From assembly GCA_902795835.1 (NCBI GenBank), contig CADBNA010000120.1, positions 1-15,969 on the forward strand: DNA of 15,969 bases, in the 5' to 3' direction. Every line of letters starts with the position of its first letter. The stretch's first letter is position 1. The translations under genes were made by a program, and so were the position numbers. The DNA is from an uncultured Lachnospiraceae bacterium (GTDB lineage Bacteria > Bacillota_A > Clostridia > Lachnospirales > Lachnospiraceae). The notes below the pieces were generated by a model that saw only the letters and a program-made list of their open reading frames with translations, searched no databases and was not told the DNA's origin. Below, piece after piece: positions 6,985 through 14,948 of the stretch.

Positions 6985-7941
6985 GTGTACAGAGGGAAAG
7001 CGGAACCGGCGCTTTATGCGCAGCTGATGGACAATCTGAAGCAGCAGAATGAAGAATACCGGCAGCTTTTGCAGTCAGAGATTTACCAGGCCGGGTCTGT
7101 GGCAGTCAGACTGAAAAACAGTCTGTCCAGAGCCGATATCGGAAGCATGATCCGGTTTGCAAAAAGCAGACATCCCGGAAAGGAGTTTGCCCTGTACGAC
7201 CAGGTGCAGCTGCCTGAACGGCCTGCGGAGACGCCGATTCTGCCGGAAGAGTATTTTTCTGATGAACGGATTGCCGTGTACAGCTGCCTGTTCGGGAAGG
7301 GCGACCACATACAGGAACCTGTCTGCCGGCCGGACAATATTGATTACTATATGATCACGGATCAGGAGCTTTCGCCGGCGTCTGCGTGGACACCGCTGGA
7401 GTGGCAGAACCTCTGCGATGCTTCCTGGACGCCGGCCATGAAAAACCGGTATTTCAAGATGCATCCGGATGTCCTGTTTCCCTCATACCGGTATTCCATC
7501 TATCTGGATGCGAATATCCGGGTGATAACAGACCTGACGCCGTATATCTGCAGAGTGGGGACTGCCGGTCTCGCCTTGCACCACCACTCCAGGCTGGACT
7601 GTGTGTATGATGAGCTGACCATGGTTGTGGCAATGAAAAAGCTGGGCGCCGCGGACGCGGAACGGTACCGGAAGTATCTGGAACACCAGGGGATGCCGGC
7701 GCATTACGGCCTCCTGGAGGGCAATGTGATCGTGCGGGAGCATCATGCAGAGAGCTGCAGGAAAATCATGGACCGCTGGTGGGAGCAGTTCCGCAGACGT
7801 GTGTCCCGGGACCAGGTATCGCTTCCGTACGTATTGTGGAAATCGGGAATTGCCGTGGACAGTGTCGCCGGGCTGGGAGGCAATGTGTATGAGAACACAA
7901 GTCTGCGCGTCAGCAGGCATATATCCAGGAATGAGGAATAG
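6985..7941 (+). CDS. Glycosyltransferase, TOD1/MUCI70 (DUF616) type
   Basis: The protein has 318 residues from GTG 6985. That start is preferred because GGGAG at 6974-6978 is well spaced, whereas the in-frame ATG at 6940 (333 residues) has no ribosome binding site and sits behind a hairpin. Residues up to about 95 are hydrophilic, with a likely short coiled coil ([17 protein letters not shown]). The catalytic-type domain follows: [10 protein letters not shown], then [18 protein letters not shown] with the DxN-like metal or sugar-nucleotide site (175-177 in this numbering), [12 protein letters not shown], and a C-terminal [10 protein letters not shown] motif. The pattern matches the DUF616 glycosyltransferases found in bacterial polysaccharide loci and plants. 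No membrane segment is visible, so it probably works at the cytosolic face of the membrane. Donor and acceptor are unknown. Confidence 0.8.
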   Translation: MYRGKAEPALYAQLMDNLKQQNEEYRQLLQSEIYQAGSVAVRLKNSLSRADIGSMIRFAKSRHPGKEFALYDQVQLPERPAETPILPEEYFSDERIAVYSCLFGKGDHIQEPVCRPDNIDYYMITDQELSPASAWTPLEWQNLCDASWTPAMKNRYFKMHPDVLFPSYRYSIYLDANIRVITDLTPYICRVGTAGLALHHHSRLDCVYDELTMVVAMKKLGAADAERYRKYLEHQGMPAHYGLLEGNVIVREHHAESCRKIMDRWWEQFRRRVSRDQVSLPYVLWKSGIAVDSVAGLGGNVYENTSLRVSRHISRNEE

Positions 7942-7985
7942 ACAGATATCTGTCACAGAATAATCCATATGGCCGGGAATCCGGC
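7941..7985. promoter_or_regulatory. Two tandem inverted repeats ahead of the FAD enzyme gene
   Basis: GACAGATATCTGTC (7941-7954) is a perfect 14-bp palindrome that begins in the upstream stop codon. GCCGG-GAAT-CCGGC (7972-7985) is a perfect 5-bp hairpin that ends just before the GGAGG ribosome binding site (7986-7990) of the gene at 8001. Neither has a T-run. No convincing -35/-10 pair was found in this 59-nt gap. They could tune translation or RNA stability, or be chance. Confidence 0.3.
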
Positions 7986-8000
7986 GGAGGTAAATCATCA

Positions 8001-9569
8001 ATGAAAAAAGTCATTATCATCGGAGCCGGGCCGGCCGGCCTGACAGCAGCATGGGAGCTTCTGGATCGCTCGGATGAATACAGCGTGCTTGTGCTGGAAG
8101 AAAGCGAGACGTTCGGAGGCATCTCCAGAACGGTATCCTGGCACGGAAACCGGATGGATATGGGAGGACACCGTTTCTTTTCAAAAGTGCCCGAGGTCAA
8201 TGAATGGTGGCAGAAGATGCTCCCCATGCAGGGCGCTCCCGCAAAAGATGATCTCATCCTGGACCGGAAGGTTTCTCTTTCCAAAGGGGGGCCGGATCCC
8301 GAGCAGACAGATGAAGTCATGCTGAAGAGAAACCGTCTGTCCCGTATTTTTTTCAACGGGAAATTCTTTGACTATCCCATCAGCATGAAGATGGAAACCA
8401 TCCGCAACATGGGTTTCCTGACCACTGCAGAGGCAGGCTTCAGCTATCTGGGAAGCGTAATGCGCAAACGGGAAGAGAAAAGCCTGGAGGACTTCTATAT
8501 CAACCGTTTCGGGAAAAAGCTGTATTCCATGTTCTTTGAAAACTATACGGAAAACCTGTGGGGAAGACATCCCTCCGGAATTTCGCCCGAGTGGGGCGCA
8601 CAGCGGACAAAAGGTCTCTCCATAACGGCTATTCTGAAAGACATGACGGGAAAGGCGCTCCACGTAAAGAACCGGCAGGTTGAAACTTCACTGATAGAGG
8701 AGTTTGCCTACCCGAAGTACGGTCCCGGACAGCTCTGGGAACTCACGGCGGAAAAAGTGCGCGCAAAGGGCGGAACGATTCTCTGCGGCGCCAGAGCCGT
8801 AACAGTGCATCTGGACGCCGAAGGACGCGCGGCCGGCGTGAGCTATGAAAAAGACGGGGCCGTGATCCGGGAGGACGGAGATTATGTGATTTCATCCATG
8901 CCCCTCAAAGACCTGGTGGGCGGCATGGAGAATGTACCGGAGGATATCGCCCGGATTGCAGCCGGCCTTCCCTACAGGGATTATATGACCGTCGGCGTGC
9001 TGCTGCCGAGTGACCGGCTGCTGCTGAAAAATGAGACAAAAATCCGGACCGTCGGCAACATCGTGCCGGACGACTGGGTCTATGTTCATGACCGCTCCGT
9101 GCAGATGGGCCGGTTCCAGATATATAATAACTGGTCGCCTTATCTGGTAAAGGATCTGGAGCACACAGTGTGGATGGGCCTGGAGTATTTCTGCAATGAA
9201 GGCGATGCCATGTGGTCCATGTCAGACCGCGAATTCGCGCATATGGCAATCCGGGAGATGAAGCAGATGCGTCTGATCCGGAACCTGTCAGATGTGAAAG
9301 ACTATCATGTGGAGAGGGTAAAAAAAGCCTATCCCGCCTATTTTGACACGTATGAAAATATTGATGAACTGAGAGCATGGCTGGATACGATCCCGAATCT
9401 GTACTGTGTGGGCAGAAACGGCCAGCACCGGTACAACAATCTGGATCATTCGATGTGCACCTCCTTTGAGGCGGTAAAAGCGCTGATAAGCGGAAATCCG
9501 GATAAATCCGCAATCTGGAATGTCAATACAGAGAGCGAGTACCATGAAGAGGAGAAAACGGGCAGGTGA
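8001..9569 (+). CDS. FAD-dependent oxidoreductase, UDP-galactopyranose-mutase-like / PPOX-like
   Basis: The protein has 522 residues and starts at ATG 8001 with GGAGG at 7986-7990. A Rossmann FAD-binding site is at the N-terminus (GAGPAG, 8-13, with the ribose-binding acidic residue near 33 and GG at 39-40), followed by MGGHRFFSK (54-62). A central region has [17 protein letters not shown] and QRTKGLSI. The C-terminal FAD-binding part carries [17 protein letters not shown] (468-484). These features place it in the amine-oxidase/protoporphyrinogen-oxidase-like superfamily. The GGHRFFSK and LWG...P motifs resemble, at a distance, the active-site regions of UDP-galactopyranose mutase. Members of this subgroup are common in bacterial glycosyltransferase loci without an assigned reaction. 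Modification of a nucleotide sugar, or of a lipid-linked sugar, is inference. Haem synthesis is unlikely in this context. Confidence 0.88.
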   Translation: MKKVIIIGAGPAGLTAAWELLDRSDEYSVLVLEESETFGGISRTVSWHGNRMDMGGHRFFSKVPEVNEWWQKMLPMQGAPAKDDLILDRKVSLSKGGPDPEQTDEVMLKRNRLSRIFFNGKFFDYPISMKMETIRNMGFLTTAEAGFSYLGSVMRKREEKSLEDFYINRFGKKLYSMFFENYTENLWGRHPSGISPEWGAQRTKGLSITAILKDMTGKALHVKNRQVETSLIEEFAYPKYGPGQLWELTAEKVRAKGGTILCGARAVTVHLDAEGRAAGVSYEKDGAVIREDGDYVISSMPLKDLVGGMENVPEDIARIAAGLPYRDYMTVGVLLPSDRLLLKNETKIRTVGNIVPDDWVYVHDRSVQMGRFQIYNNWSPYLVKDLEHTVWMGLEYFCNEGDAMWSMSDREFAHMAIREMKQMRLIRNLSDVKDYHVERVKKAYPAYFDTYENIDELRAWLDTIPNLYCVGRNGQHRYNNLDHSMCTSFEAVKALISGNPDKSAIWNVNTESEYHEEEKTGR

Positions 9570-10786
9570 TGAAACGTCCTTCCATAGAAATCGTGTATGA
9601 GGTCCTGTATCTGGCATTCCTGGCACTGATTACATTCGCCGGATTTCTGAATACGACAATGTTTCCGTACCGGTTTTCCAAAAGAACCATGCTGGTGATC
9701 AGCATCTGCCTGCTGATTCTGATCTGCGTCTTCTTTGTGCTGCGGAGGATTCCCTGGAAGGACGGAAAGTTCCTCTGTGCCGCGGCGGTATGTCTGGCCA
9801 TGACTCTCTCATGGAAGCAGACCGGTCACGGCTTTTTGCTGGAACTGGGTCTGCTTATTCTGGGAGCGTACGGCATTTCCTTCCGGCACATCCTGAAGAC
9901 GTATCTGGGCGTATCGCTGCCTTTTCTGGCAGTGACTGTCATATCTGCCCTGACCGGCCGTATAGAGAACCTTGTCTATTACCGGGGCGATCAGATCCGC
10001 ATCGCTTTCGGCATCCATTATCCGACAGACTTTGCGGCACATATCTTTTTTCTTATCTGCTGCTGGGTGTGGCTGCGGAACAGGGCTGTTTCCTGGGCAG
10101 AGATCACCGGCATCCTGATCACGGCATGTTTCTGCGCGCAGTATTGCGGAGCGCGGACAACGGCTGCTGTTCTGGCGCTCATGTTTTTCCTTCTGGCCGG
10201 CACCGTTTTCCTTGCGTCAGAAGATGCCAGAGCAGGCAGGGAGGTTTTCTCCCCCGCACGCCGGCCGGTGCGTCTGCTGCTGTTCCTTTCTGTGCCGTTT
10301 TCCTGTCTGGCATCCCTGGCTCTTTCCAGGCTTTACCGCGATGACCGGTCACTGCTTGTCAGGCTGGATCATATCCTGCACAACCGGCTGCACCTTGGCA
10401 GAACCGCTTTTGAGCGCTATCCTCTGAAGGCCTTCGGACAGGTCATCAAGATGCAGGGAAGCGGGGGATCCACAGAAGGTGTGGAGGACTATTTTTTCCT
10501 GGACAGTTCATATATGTATATCCTGATGTGTCTGGGAATCGTCGTGCTGCTGGCCGTGATGATGATCCTGATCCGGGAAGCGGCAGCAGACCTTCTTTGT
10601 GGTGAATGGATCTGGCTGATGATTCTCTCCTGCATCTGTATGGAGTGCTTTATGGAACACCATCTGATCACGATCGGGTATCATCCGTTCCTGCTGCTTC
10701 TGGCGGCAGACGGAGGAACGGCTGCCGGAAGGAATCTCTTTCCCGGGAGAAAGAGGGCAGAGAAGAACACCGGAGAACCGGAATAA
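9569..10786 (+). CDS. Wzy-like polysaccharide polymerase
   Basis: The protein has 405 residues and about ten to twelve membrane segments. It shows motifs seen in Gram-positive Wzy proteins: RIAFGIHYPTDF (144-155) in an outer loop, GARTTAA (194-200), GRTAFERYPLKAFG (277-290) and YFFLDSSYMYILM (308-320). Wzy proteins join lipid-linked repeat units on the outer face of the membrane. Start choice is between GTG 9566 and ATG 9569; ATG 9569 overlaps the upstream stop (TGATG), which fits coupled translation. The 3' end overlaps the next gene by one base. An O-antigen-ligase-like role is an alternative, since these families share topology and low sequence identity. Confidence 0.82.
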   Translation: MKRPSIEIVYEVLYLAFLALITFAGFLNTTMFPYRFSKRTMLVISICLLILICVFFVLRRIPWKDGKFLCAAAVCLAMTLSWKQTGHGFLLELGLLILGAYGISFRHILKTYLGVSLPFLAVTVISALTGRIENLVYYRGDQIRIAFGIHYPTDFAAHIFFLICCWVWLRNRAVSWAEITGILITACFCAQYCGARTTAAVLALMFFLLAGTVFLASEDARAGREVFSPARRPVRLLLFLSVPFSCLASLALSRLYRDDRSLLVRLDHILHNRLHLGRTAFERYPLKAFGQVIKMQGSGGSTEGVEDYFFLDSSYMYILMCLGIVVLLAVMMILIREAAADLLCGEWIWLMILSCICMECFMEHHLITIGYHPFLLLLAADGGTAAGRNLFPGRKRAEKNTGEPE

Positions 10787-12051
10787 TGAATAAAAAACCG
10801 GGGAGCTTGGGAACTATGCGTCACATTTTTATCATCGGAAGCAAAAGCATCGGGCAGTACGGGGGATTTGAGACCTTTGTCGACAGGCTGACAGAGCAGC
10901 ACCGGGAAGACAGTGCACTGCAGTATCACATTGCCTGCAAGGCAAACGGCGACGGATGCATGGATGAGAGCAGACTGTCCGGCGTCTCTGACAGAAGAAC
11001 GGAAGACGGGGCGCAGACATTCCGCTACCACGGCGCCCATGTGTTCAAGCTGCCCGTGCCGGATATCGGCCCTGCCGTGGCAATCTGGTATGATCTCGCC
11101 GCCTTGCGCTGGTCTGTCCGGTATTGCAGGAAGAACGGGATCAGGAAACCTGTTTTTTATATCCTGGCCTGCCGTATCGGCCCGTTTATCCGTCCTTTTG
11201 CGCGGCAGATCCACGGGCTTGGAGGCGTGTTTTTCCTGAATCCCGACGGCCATGAGTGGAAGAGGGCAAAGTGGTCTGCCCCGATCCGCCGGTACTGGAA
11301 GCTGTCCGAGAGACAGATGGTTCATGCGGCCGATCTGGTTGTGTGCGATTCCCTTACGATTGAGCAGTATATCCGCACGGAATACAGGCAGTTTCATCCG
11401 GAAACCGTTTATATTTCGTACGGAAGCGATACGGTTCCGTCAGCGCTTTCTGATGACGATGCGCGTTTTGTATCCTGGATGAAGGAGAAAAACCTCGTTC
11501 CCGGCGGCTATTACCTGGTCGTCGGCAGATTTGTTCCCGAGAACAATTACGAGACCATGCTCAGGGAGTTTATGAAGAGCGGGAGCGGAAAGGCATTTGC
11601 CCTGATAACGAATGTCAATGACCGATTTCTGGAAGAACTGGAAGAAAAGCTTCATTTCAGAAAAGATCCGAGAATCCGTTTTGTCGGGACGGTATACGAC
11701 CCGGAACTGCTGAAGAAAATCCGTGAAAATGCCTGGGGCTATTTCCACGGACATGAAGTGGGCGGCACGAACCCGAGTCTGCTGGAGGCACTTGGGAGCA
11801 CGAAGCTGAATCTTCTGCTGGATGTGGGATTCAACCGGGAGGTAGCGGAGGATGCCGCGATCTACTGGACAAAGGAAGAAGGCAGCCTGTGCGCGCGGAT
11901 CGAAGAAGCGGACCGGATGGATCAGCGGGAGCGGGACACATACGGCAGGATGGCGAAAGAGAGGATCCGCAGCGCGTATTCCTGGAAGTCCATCGGAGAT
12001 CAGTACAGGCGGCTGTGGCTGTACGGCCGCAAAGGAGACAGAATATCGTGA
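10786..12051 (+). CDS. DUF1972-containing GT4 glycosyltransferase, rhamnosyltransferase-like (Cps2T type)
   Basis: The protein has 421 residues from ATG 10786, which overlaps the upstream stop (TAATG). A second in-frame ATG at 10816 gives MRHIFIIGSK, the usual family start, and has GGGAG about 10 nt upstream; either start is possible. The N-terminal DUF1972 domain shows GSKSIGQYGGFETFV (18-32) and NPDGHEWKRAKW (152-163). The C-terminal GT4 domain includes YLVVGRFVPENN (243-254) and HGHEVGGTNPSLLEALG (321-337) with the donor-binding acidic residues. Streptococcal Cps2T in this family transfers L-rhamnose from dTDP-rhamnose. That fits RmlA in the same operon, but acceptor and linkage are not readable. 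It is a cytosolic-face enzyme with no membrane segments. Confidence 0.92.
   Translation: MNKKPGSLGTMRHIFIIGSKSIGQYGGFETFVDRLTEQHREDSALQYHIACKANGDGCMDESRLSGVSDRRTEDGAQTFRYHGAHVFKLPVPDIGPAVAIWYDLAALRWSVRYCRKNGIRKPVFYILACRIGPFIRPFARQIHGLGGVFFLNPDGHEWKRAKWSAPIRRYWKLSERQMVHAADLVVCDSLTIEQYIRTEYRQFHPETVYISYGSDTVPSALSDDDARFVSWMKEKNLVPGGYYLVVGRFVPENNYETMLREFMKSGSGKAFALITNVNDRFLEELEEKLHFRKDPRIRFVGTVYDPELLKKIRENAWGYFHGHEVGGTNPSLLEALGSTKLNLLLDVGFNREVAEDAAIYWTKEEGSLCARIEEADRMDQRERDTYGRMAKERIRSAYSWKSIGDQYRRLWLYGRKGDRIS
12031..12037 (+). promoter_or_regulatory. Ribosome binding site deciding the GTG start at 12048
   Basis: AAAGGAG lies 10 nt before GTG 12048, inside the end of the upstream gene. The longer in-frame reading upstream of it lacks a family-like N-terminus, whereas the protein from 12048 begins MNILHYFLGFPP, a typical GT4 start. 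Confidence 0.7.
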
Positions 12052-13382
12052 ATATCCTGCACTATTTTCTGGGGTTTCCCCCGTACCGGTCAGGCGGTCT
12101 GACCCGATACGCCTGTGATCTTATGCAGGGGCAGTGTGAAAATGGAGATACCGTATCGGCTCTGTGGCCCGGTCAGATGACTCACGACCGAAAGCGGCGG
12201 ATAGCCGGACGGGGGAGAACAGGCGGGATTCAAAGCTATGAGCTTATCAATCCGCTCCCGGTTCCTCTGGATGAGGGGATCCGGGATATTCCGGCATTCA
12301 CTGCACCCGGGGGCACGAAGGGGTTTGAACGTTTTCTGCGGGAGATCAGGCCGGATGCCATCCATTTCCATACATTGATGGGTCTGCCGAAAGAACTGCC
12401 GGAGGCTGCCCGGAATCTGCATATCCGGACGGTTTTCACCACACATGATTATTTCGGCATCTGCCCTGTCGTCACTCTGTATCGCGGCGAGGCTGCCTGT
12501 GAAGACGACTTTTCCTGTGCAGCCTGTGCGGCCTGCAATGCGTCCGCGCTGTCACTGCGCAGGATTGCGGCTGTGCAGTCGCCGCTGTACCGGGTGCTGA
12601 AGAATTCAGCGCCGGTGCGGAAGCTGCGCAGTATTCACCGAAGCCGGTTTTTTGAAGAGGAAGCAGCGGGGCTGTCCGATCCCGTGCTGTCTTCCGCGGA
12701 GGAAGCTGCCGCATACCGGACTCTCCGCGCCTGGTACATGGATATTCTGGAGCATGTGGATGTCATTCATTTTAATTCCACGCTGAGCGAACAGATTTAC
12801 AGAAAGTATCTGACGCCTGCAAAAGCAGTGATCCTGCCGGTCACGCACAGCGGCATCGCCGATCACCGGCAGGATATCCGCAGAGACAACAGTCCTGTGC
12901 TCCGCATTGCCATGCTGGCTCCTCCAAAACCCTTCAAGGGATTCCAGGTGCTCAGAAAAGCCCTGGATGAGCTCTGGGAGAGCGGATCGAGGAATTTTGA
13001 ACTGCGGCTCTTTTCCCCCGTGCAGAATCCGTCACCGTATATGAGAATCAGAGAGAACGGGTTCCGCAATGAAGAACTGACAGATATACTCAGGGAGACG
13101 GATGTACTTGCGGCTCCCAGCGTGTGGTATGAAACCTTTGGGTTTACCGTGCTGGAAGCTGTCAGCTGCGCTGTTCCCGTGATTGTGAGCGACCATATGG
13201 GCGCGAAAGACATCATCGGCGGAGGCGGCATCATCGTGAAAGCGGGATCCTGTGAGGAACTGAAAGATGCGGTCATGAGCTGTACGCCGGAAAAGCTGGA
13301 ACAGATGAGGAAGAGCCTGCTTGAGGTTCCGGTTCCGGAATGGAAAGCCTTTGTGGAAAAAAACTATGAGCTGTATCATTGA
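12048..13382 (+). CDS. GT4-family glycosyltransferase with a cysteine cluster
   Basis: The protein has 444 residues and starts at GTG 12048, overlapping the upstream stop by 3 nt (GTGA). It is a GT-B fold enzyme. The N-terminal acceptor domain has the glycine-rich RSGGLTRYACDL (14-25), HFHTLMGLP (106-114) and TTHDYFGICP (131-140). The C-terminal donor domain has MLAPPKPFKGF (289-299) and the EX7E motif ETFGFTVLE (362-370). Four cysteines at 151, 157, 160 and 163 form a CX5CX2CX2C cluster between the domain motifs. Similar cysteine insertions occur in some GT4 enzymes and may bind a metal (inference). It uses a nucleotide-sugar donor on the cytosolic side to extend the repeat unit; the sugar is not predictable. 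The 3' end overlaps the kinase-like gene by 17 nt. Confidence 0.92.
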   Translation: MNILHYFLGFPPYRSGGLTRYACDLMQGQCENGDTVSALWPGQMTHDRKRRIAGRGRTGGIQSYELINPLPVPLDEGIRDIPAFTAPGGTKGFERFLREIRPDAIHFHTLMGLPKELPEAARNLHIRTVFTTHDYFGICPVVTLYRGEAACEDDFSCAACAACNASALSLRRIAAVQSPLYRVLKNSAPVRKLRSIHRSRFFEEEAAGLSDPVLSSAEEAAAYRTLRAWYMDILEHVDVIHFNSTLSEQIYRKYLTPAKAVILPVTHSGIADHRQDIRRDNSPVLRIAMLAPPKPFKGFQVLRKALDELWESGSRNFELRLFSPVQNPSPYMRIRENGFRNEELTDILRETDVLAAPSVWYETFGFTVLEAVSCAVPVIVSDHMGAKDIIGGGGIIVKAGSCEELKDAVMSCTPEKLEQMRKSLLEVPVPEWKAFVEKNYELYH

Positions 13383-14055
13383 ATGCAACGGTCTTCCCGG
13401 CTGCGGGAAGACGGTTCTGGCCGGAAGAATAGCCGCGCATCTGCGCGCGGACGGTGAAAAGATCCGGATCAGGGGGGTAAGAGAGTTCCGGGGAGGGGGA
13501 ATGCACGGATTCCGGAAGGCATCGCTTCTTCTGCACCGGATGTCTGCTCTCCTGCAGAGGGGGGGACTCTCTGCGGCGGCCGGCAGTCTTTTCTGTCAGA
13601 GAAAAGGGAGCCACACGGCTGCATTCCTCAACGGAAAGGAAAGACTGATCACCGTCATGTACCTGTTTTATCTGCTGCGTGAATACAGAAAGGCAGGGCC
13701 GGCAATTGTAGTCTCGGATGAGGGACTGGTACAGACCCTCTGTGTGATCAGCTCCTGGGCGGACGTCCGCGGACCCGCATTTTCAGGAGCATGCCGGATG
13801 CTCTCTGAAGGCGGTGTATTCTGTGTAGACTGTGATCTGCCTGCTGCGGAGGCACAGAGAAGAATAGAGAGACGGGCAAGGAAGGATTCGGCTGTGGATG
13901 CGCTTCAGGGAGAGGAGCTGACAGCATACCTGGAAGCGTATGCGGAGACGCTGCGCAGCATACGGACACTGGCAGCATTCCGCACGGCAGCTGATATGAA
14001 GGACAGTCCGGACAGGATCGCCGCAGATGCGGCGGAAGCTTTCAGGAGAGAATAA
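13366..14055 (+). CDS. P-loop nucleoside/thymidylate-kinase-like protein
   Basis: The protein has 229 residues. It has a clear Walker A motif GLPGCGKT (9-16) after the strand CIIECN, a Walker B-like strand ending in VVSDEG (115-120), and a LID-type arginine-rich stretch RRIERRAR (165-172). This is the layout of thymidylate/deoxynucleoside-kinase-like P-loop proteins. ATG 13366 is chosen over the upstream in-frame TTG at 13321 because the Walker A region then sits at the usual distance from the N-terminus. The ribosome binding site is weak (GTGGA at 13353-13357), so expression may depend on coupling to the GT4 gene it overlaps by 17 nt. Its partner is unknown. It could phosphorylate a sugar, nucleoside or lipid precursor for this polysaccharide, or act as a regulatory ATPase. 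A housekeeping Tmk is unlikely because the usual dTMP-binding motifs are not evident. Confidence 0.72.
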   Translation: MSCIIECNGLPGCGKTVLAGRIAAHLRADGEKIRIRGVREFRGGGMHGFRKASLLLHRMSALLQRGGLSAAAGSLFCQRKGSHTAAFLNGKERLITVMYLFYLLREYRKAGPAIVVSDEGLVQTLCVISSWADVRGPAFSGACRMLSEGGVFCVDCDLPAAEAQRRIERRARKDSAVDALQGEELTAYLEAYAETLRSIRTLAAFRTAADMKDSPDRIAADAAEAFRRE

Positions 14056-14948
14056 TGATCTGGTTTGTGATGCTGCACTATCTGGTAGAGGAGGAGACCC
14101 GCGCCTGTGCGGATTCCATTCTGGCAAATGTTGCAGGTGAAAAAGAAATCGTGATCGTGGACAATGCATCCCCGAATGACTCGTATCAGAAACTCTGTGC
14201 GTATTATGCCGGTGTTCCCTCTGTGCATCTCCTGCGCAATGAGACCAATGCCGGATATGCTGCCGGAATCAATCTGGGATACCGGTATGCCCGGGAGAAG
14301 GCGGACTGCGAGTTCATTGTGTGCATGAACAATGATATGGAAATAATCCAGAAGGATTTTTCGGAAAAGATCCGGAAGGCCTGGGAGGAAACCGGATTTG
14401 CGGTACTGGGCCCTGATATCTGGTCTACATCTGCGCACAGACATCAGAATCCGGAAAAAACAAGGATCCGCACCGTGGAAGATGTGGAGGAACAGATCCG
14501 GGAGGTCCGGCGGGTACAGTCCCGGAGATGGCTGCTGAAGCTGAAGGGCGCTGCCAGAAGACATCCTCTGATAAGGGAGCTGTATTACAGGCGGCGCGGA
14601 CAGGAGGAGCAGACCGGCCGGACGGAACGCGTGCCGGGGGCCATGCTTCACGGCTCCTGTCTGGTGTTCTCCGGATCTTTTATACAGAACAGGGACTACG
14701 CGCTCAATCCCGGAACCGAGTTCTACTGTGAGGCACAGATTCTCGACTATGAGTGCTGGCGGGACGGCATGCTGACCCTATATGACCCCGGCGTACAGAT
14801 CCGCCATCATGAGGACGCGGCCACGGATGCCGCGGCCGGGACGTATGAGAAAAAAATGACTGCCAAATGCACGAAAGTCCTGCAGTCGCTGCAGTTTATG
14901 AAGACAATGATAGAGCGTGACAGCCGGCAGGGCGGAAAGGCACGGTAA
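14055..14948 (+). CDS. GT2-family glycosyltransferase (rhamnosyltransferase-like)
   Basis: The protein has 297 residues and starts at ATG 14055, overlapping the upstream stop (TAATG), with AGGAG at 14044-14048. It is a GT-A fold enzyme. IVIVDNASPND (32-42) forms the nucleotide-binding strand, NETNAGYAAGINLGY (62-76) is the typical GT2 helix, and CMNNDMEI (90-97) is the DxD-like metal site in its NND form. PGAMLHGSCLVF (194-205) marks the acceptor side. The pattern resembles rhamnosyltransferases and related GT2 enzymes of O-antigen and capsule loci. A positively charged segment at about 137-190 separates the donor and acceptor motifs and may sit on the membrane surface (inference). The sugar is not predictable. 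Confidence 0.92.
   Translation: MIWFVMLHYLVEEETRACADSILANVAGEKEIVIVDNASPNDSYQKLCAYYAGVPSVHLLRNETNAGYAAGINLGYRYAREKADCEFIVCMNNDMEIIQKDFSEKIRKAWEETGFAVLGPDIWSTSAHRHQNPEKTRIRTVEDVEEQIREVRRVQSRRWLLKLKGAARRHPLIRELYYRRRGQEEQTGRTERVPGAMLHGSCLVFSGSFIQNRDYALNPGTEFYCEAQILDYECWRDGMLTLYDPGVQIRHHEDAATDAAAGTYEKKMTAKCTKVLQSLQFMKTMIERDSRQGGKAR

Noticed and set aside
7942..8000. Promoter in the gap before the FAD enzyme
   Set aside because: No -35/-10 pair with acceptable match and spacing was found; only inverted repeats are present.
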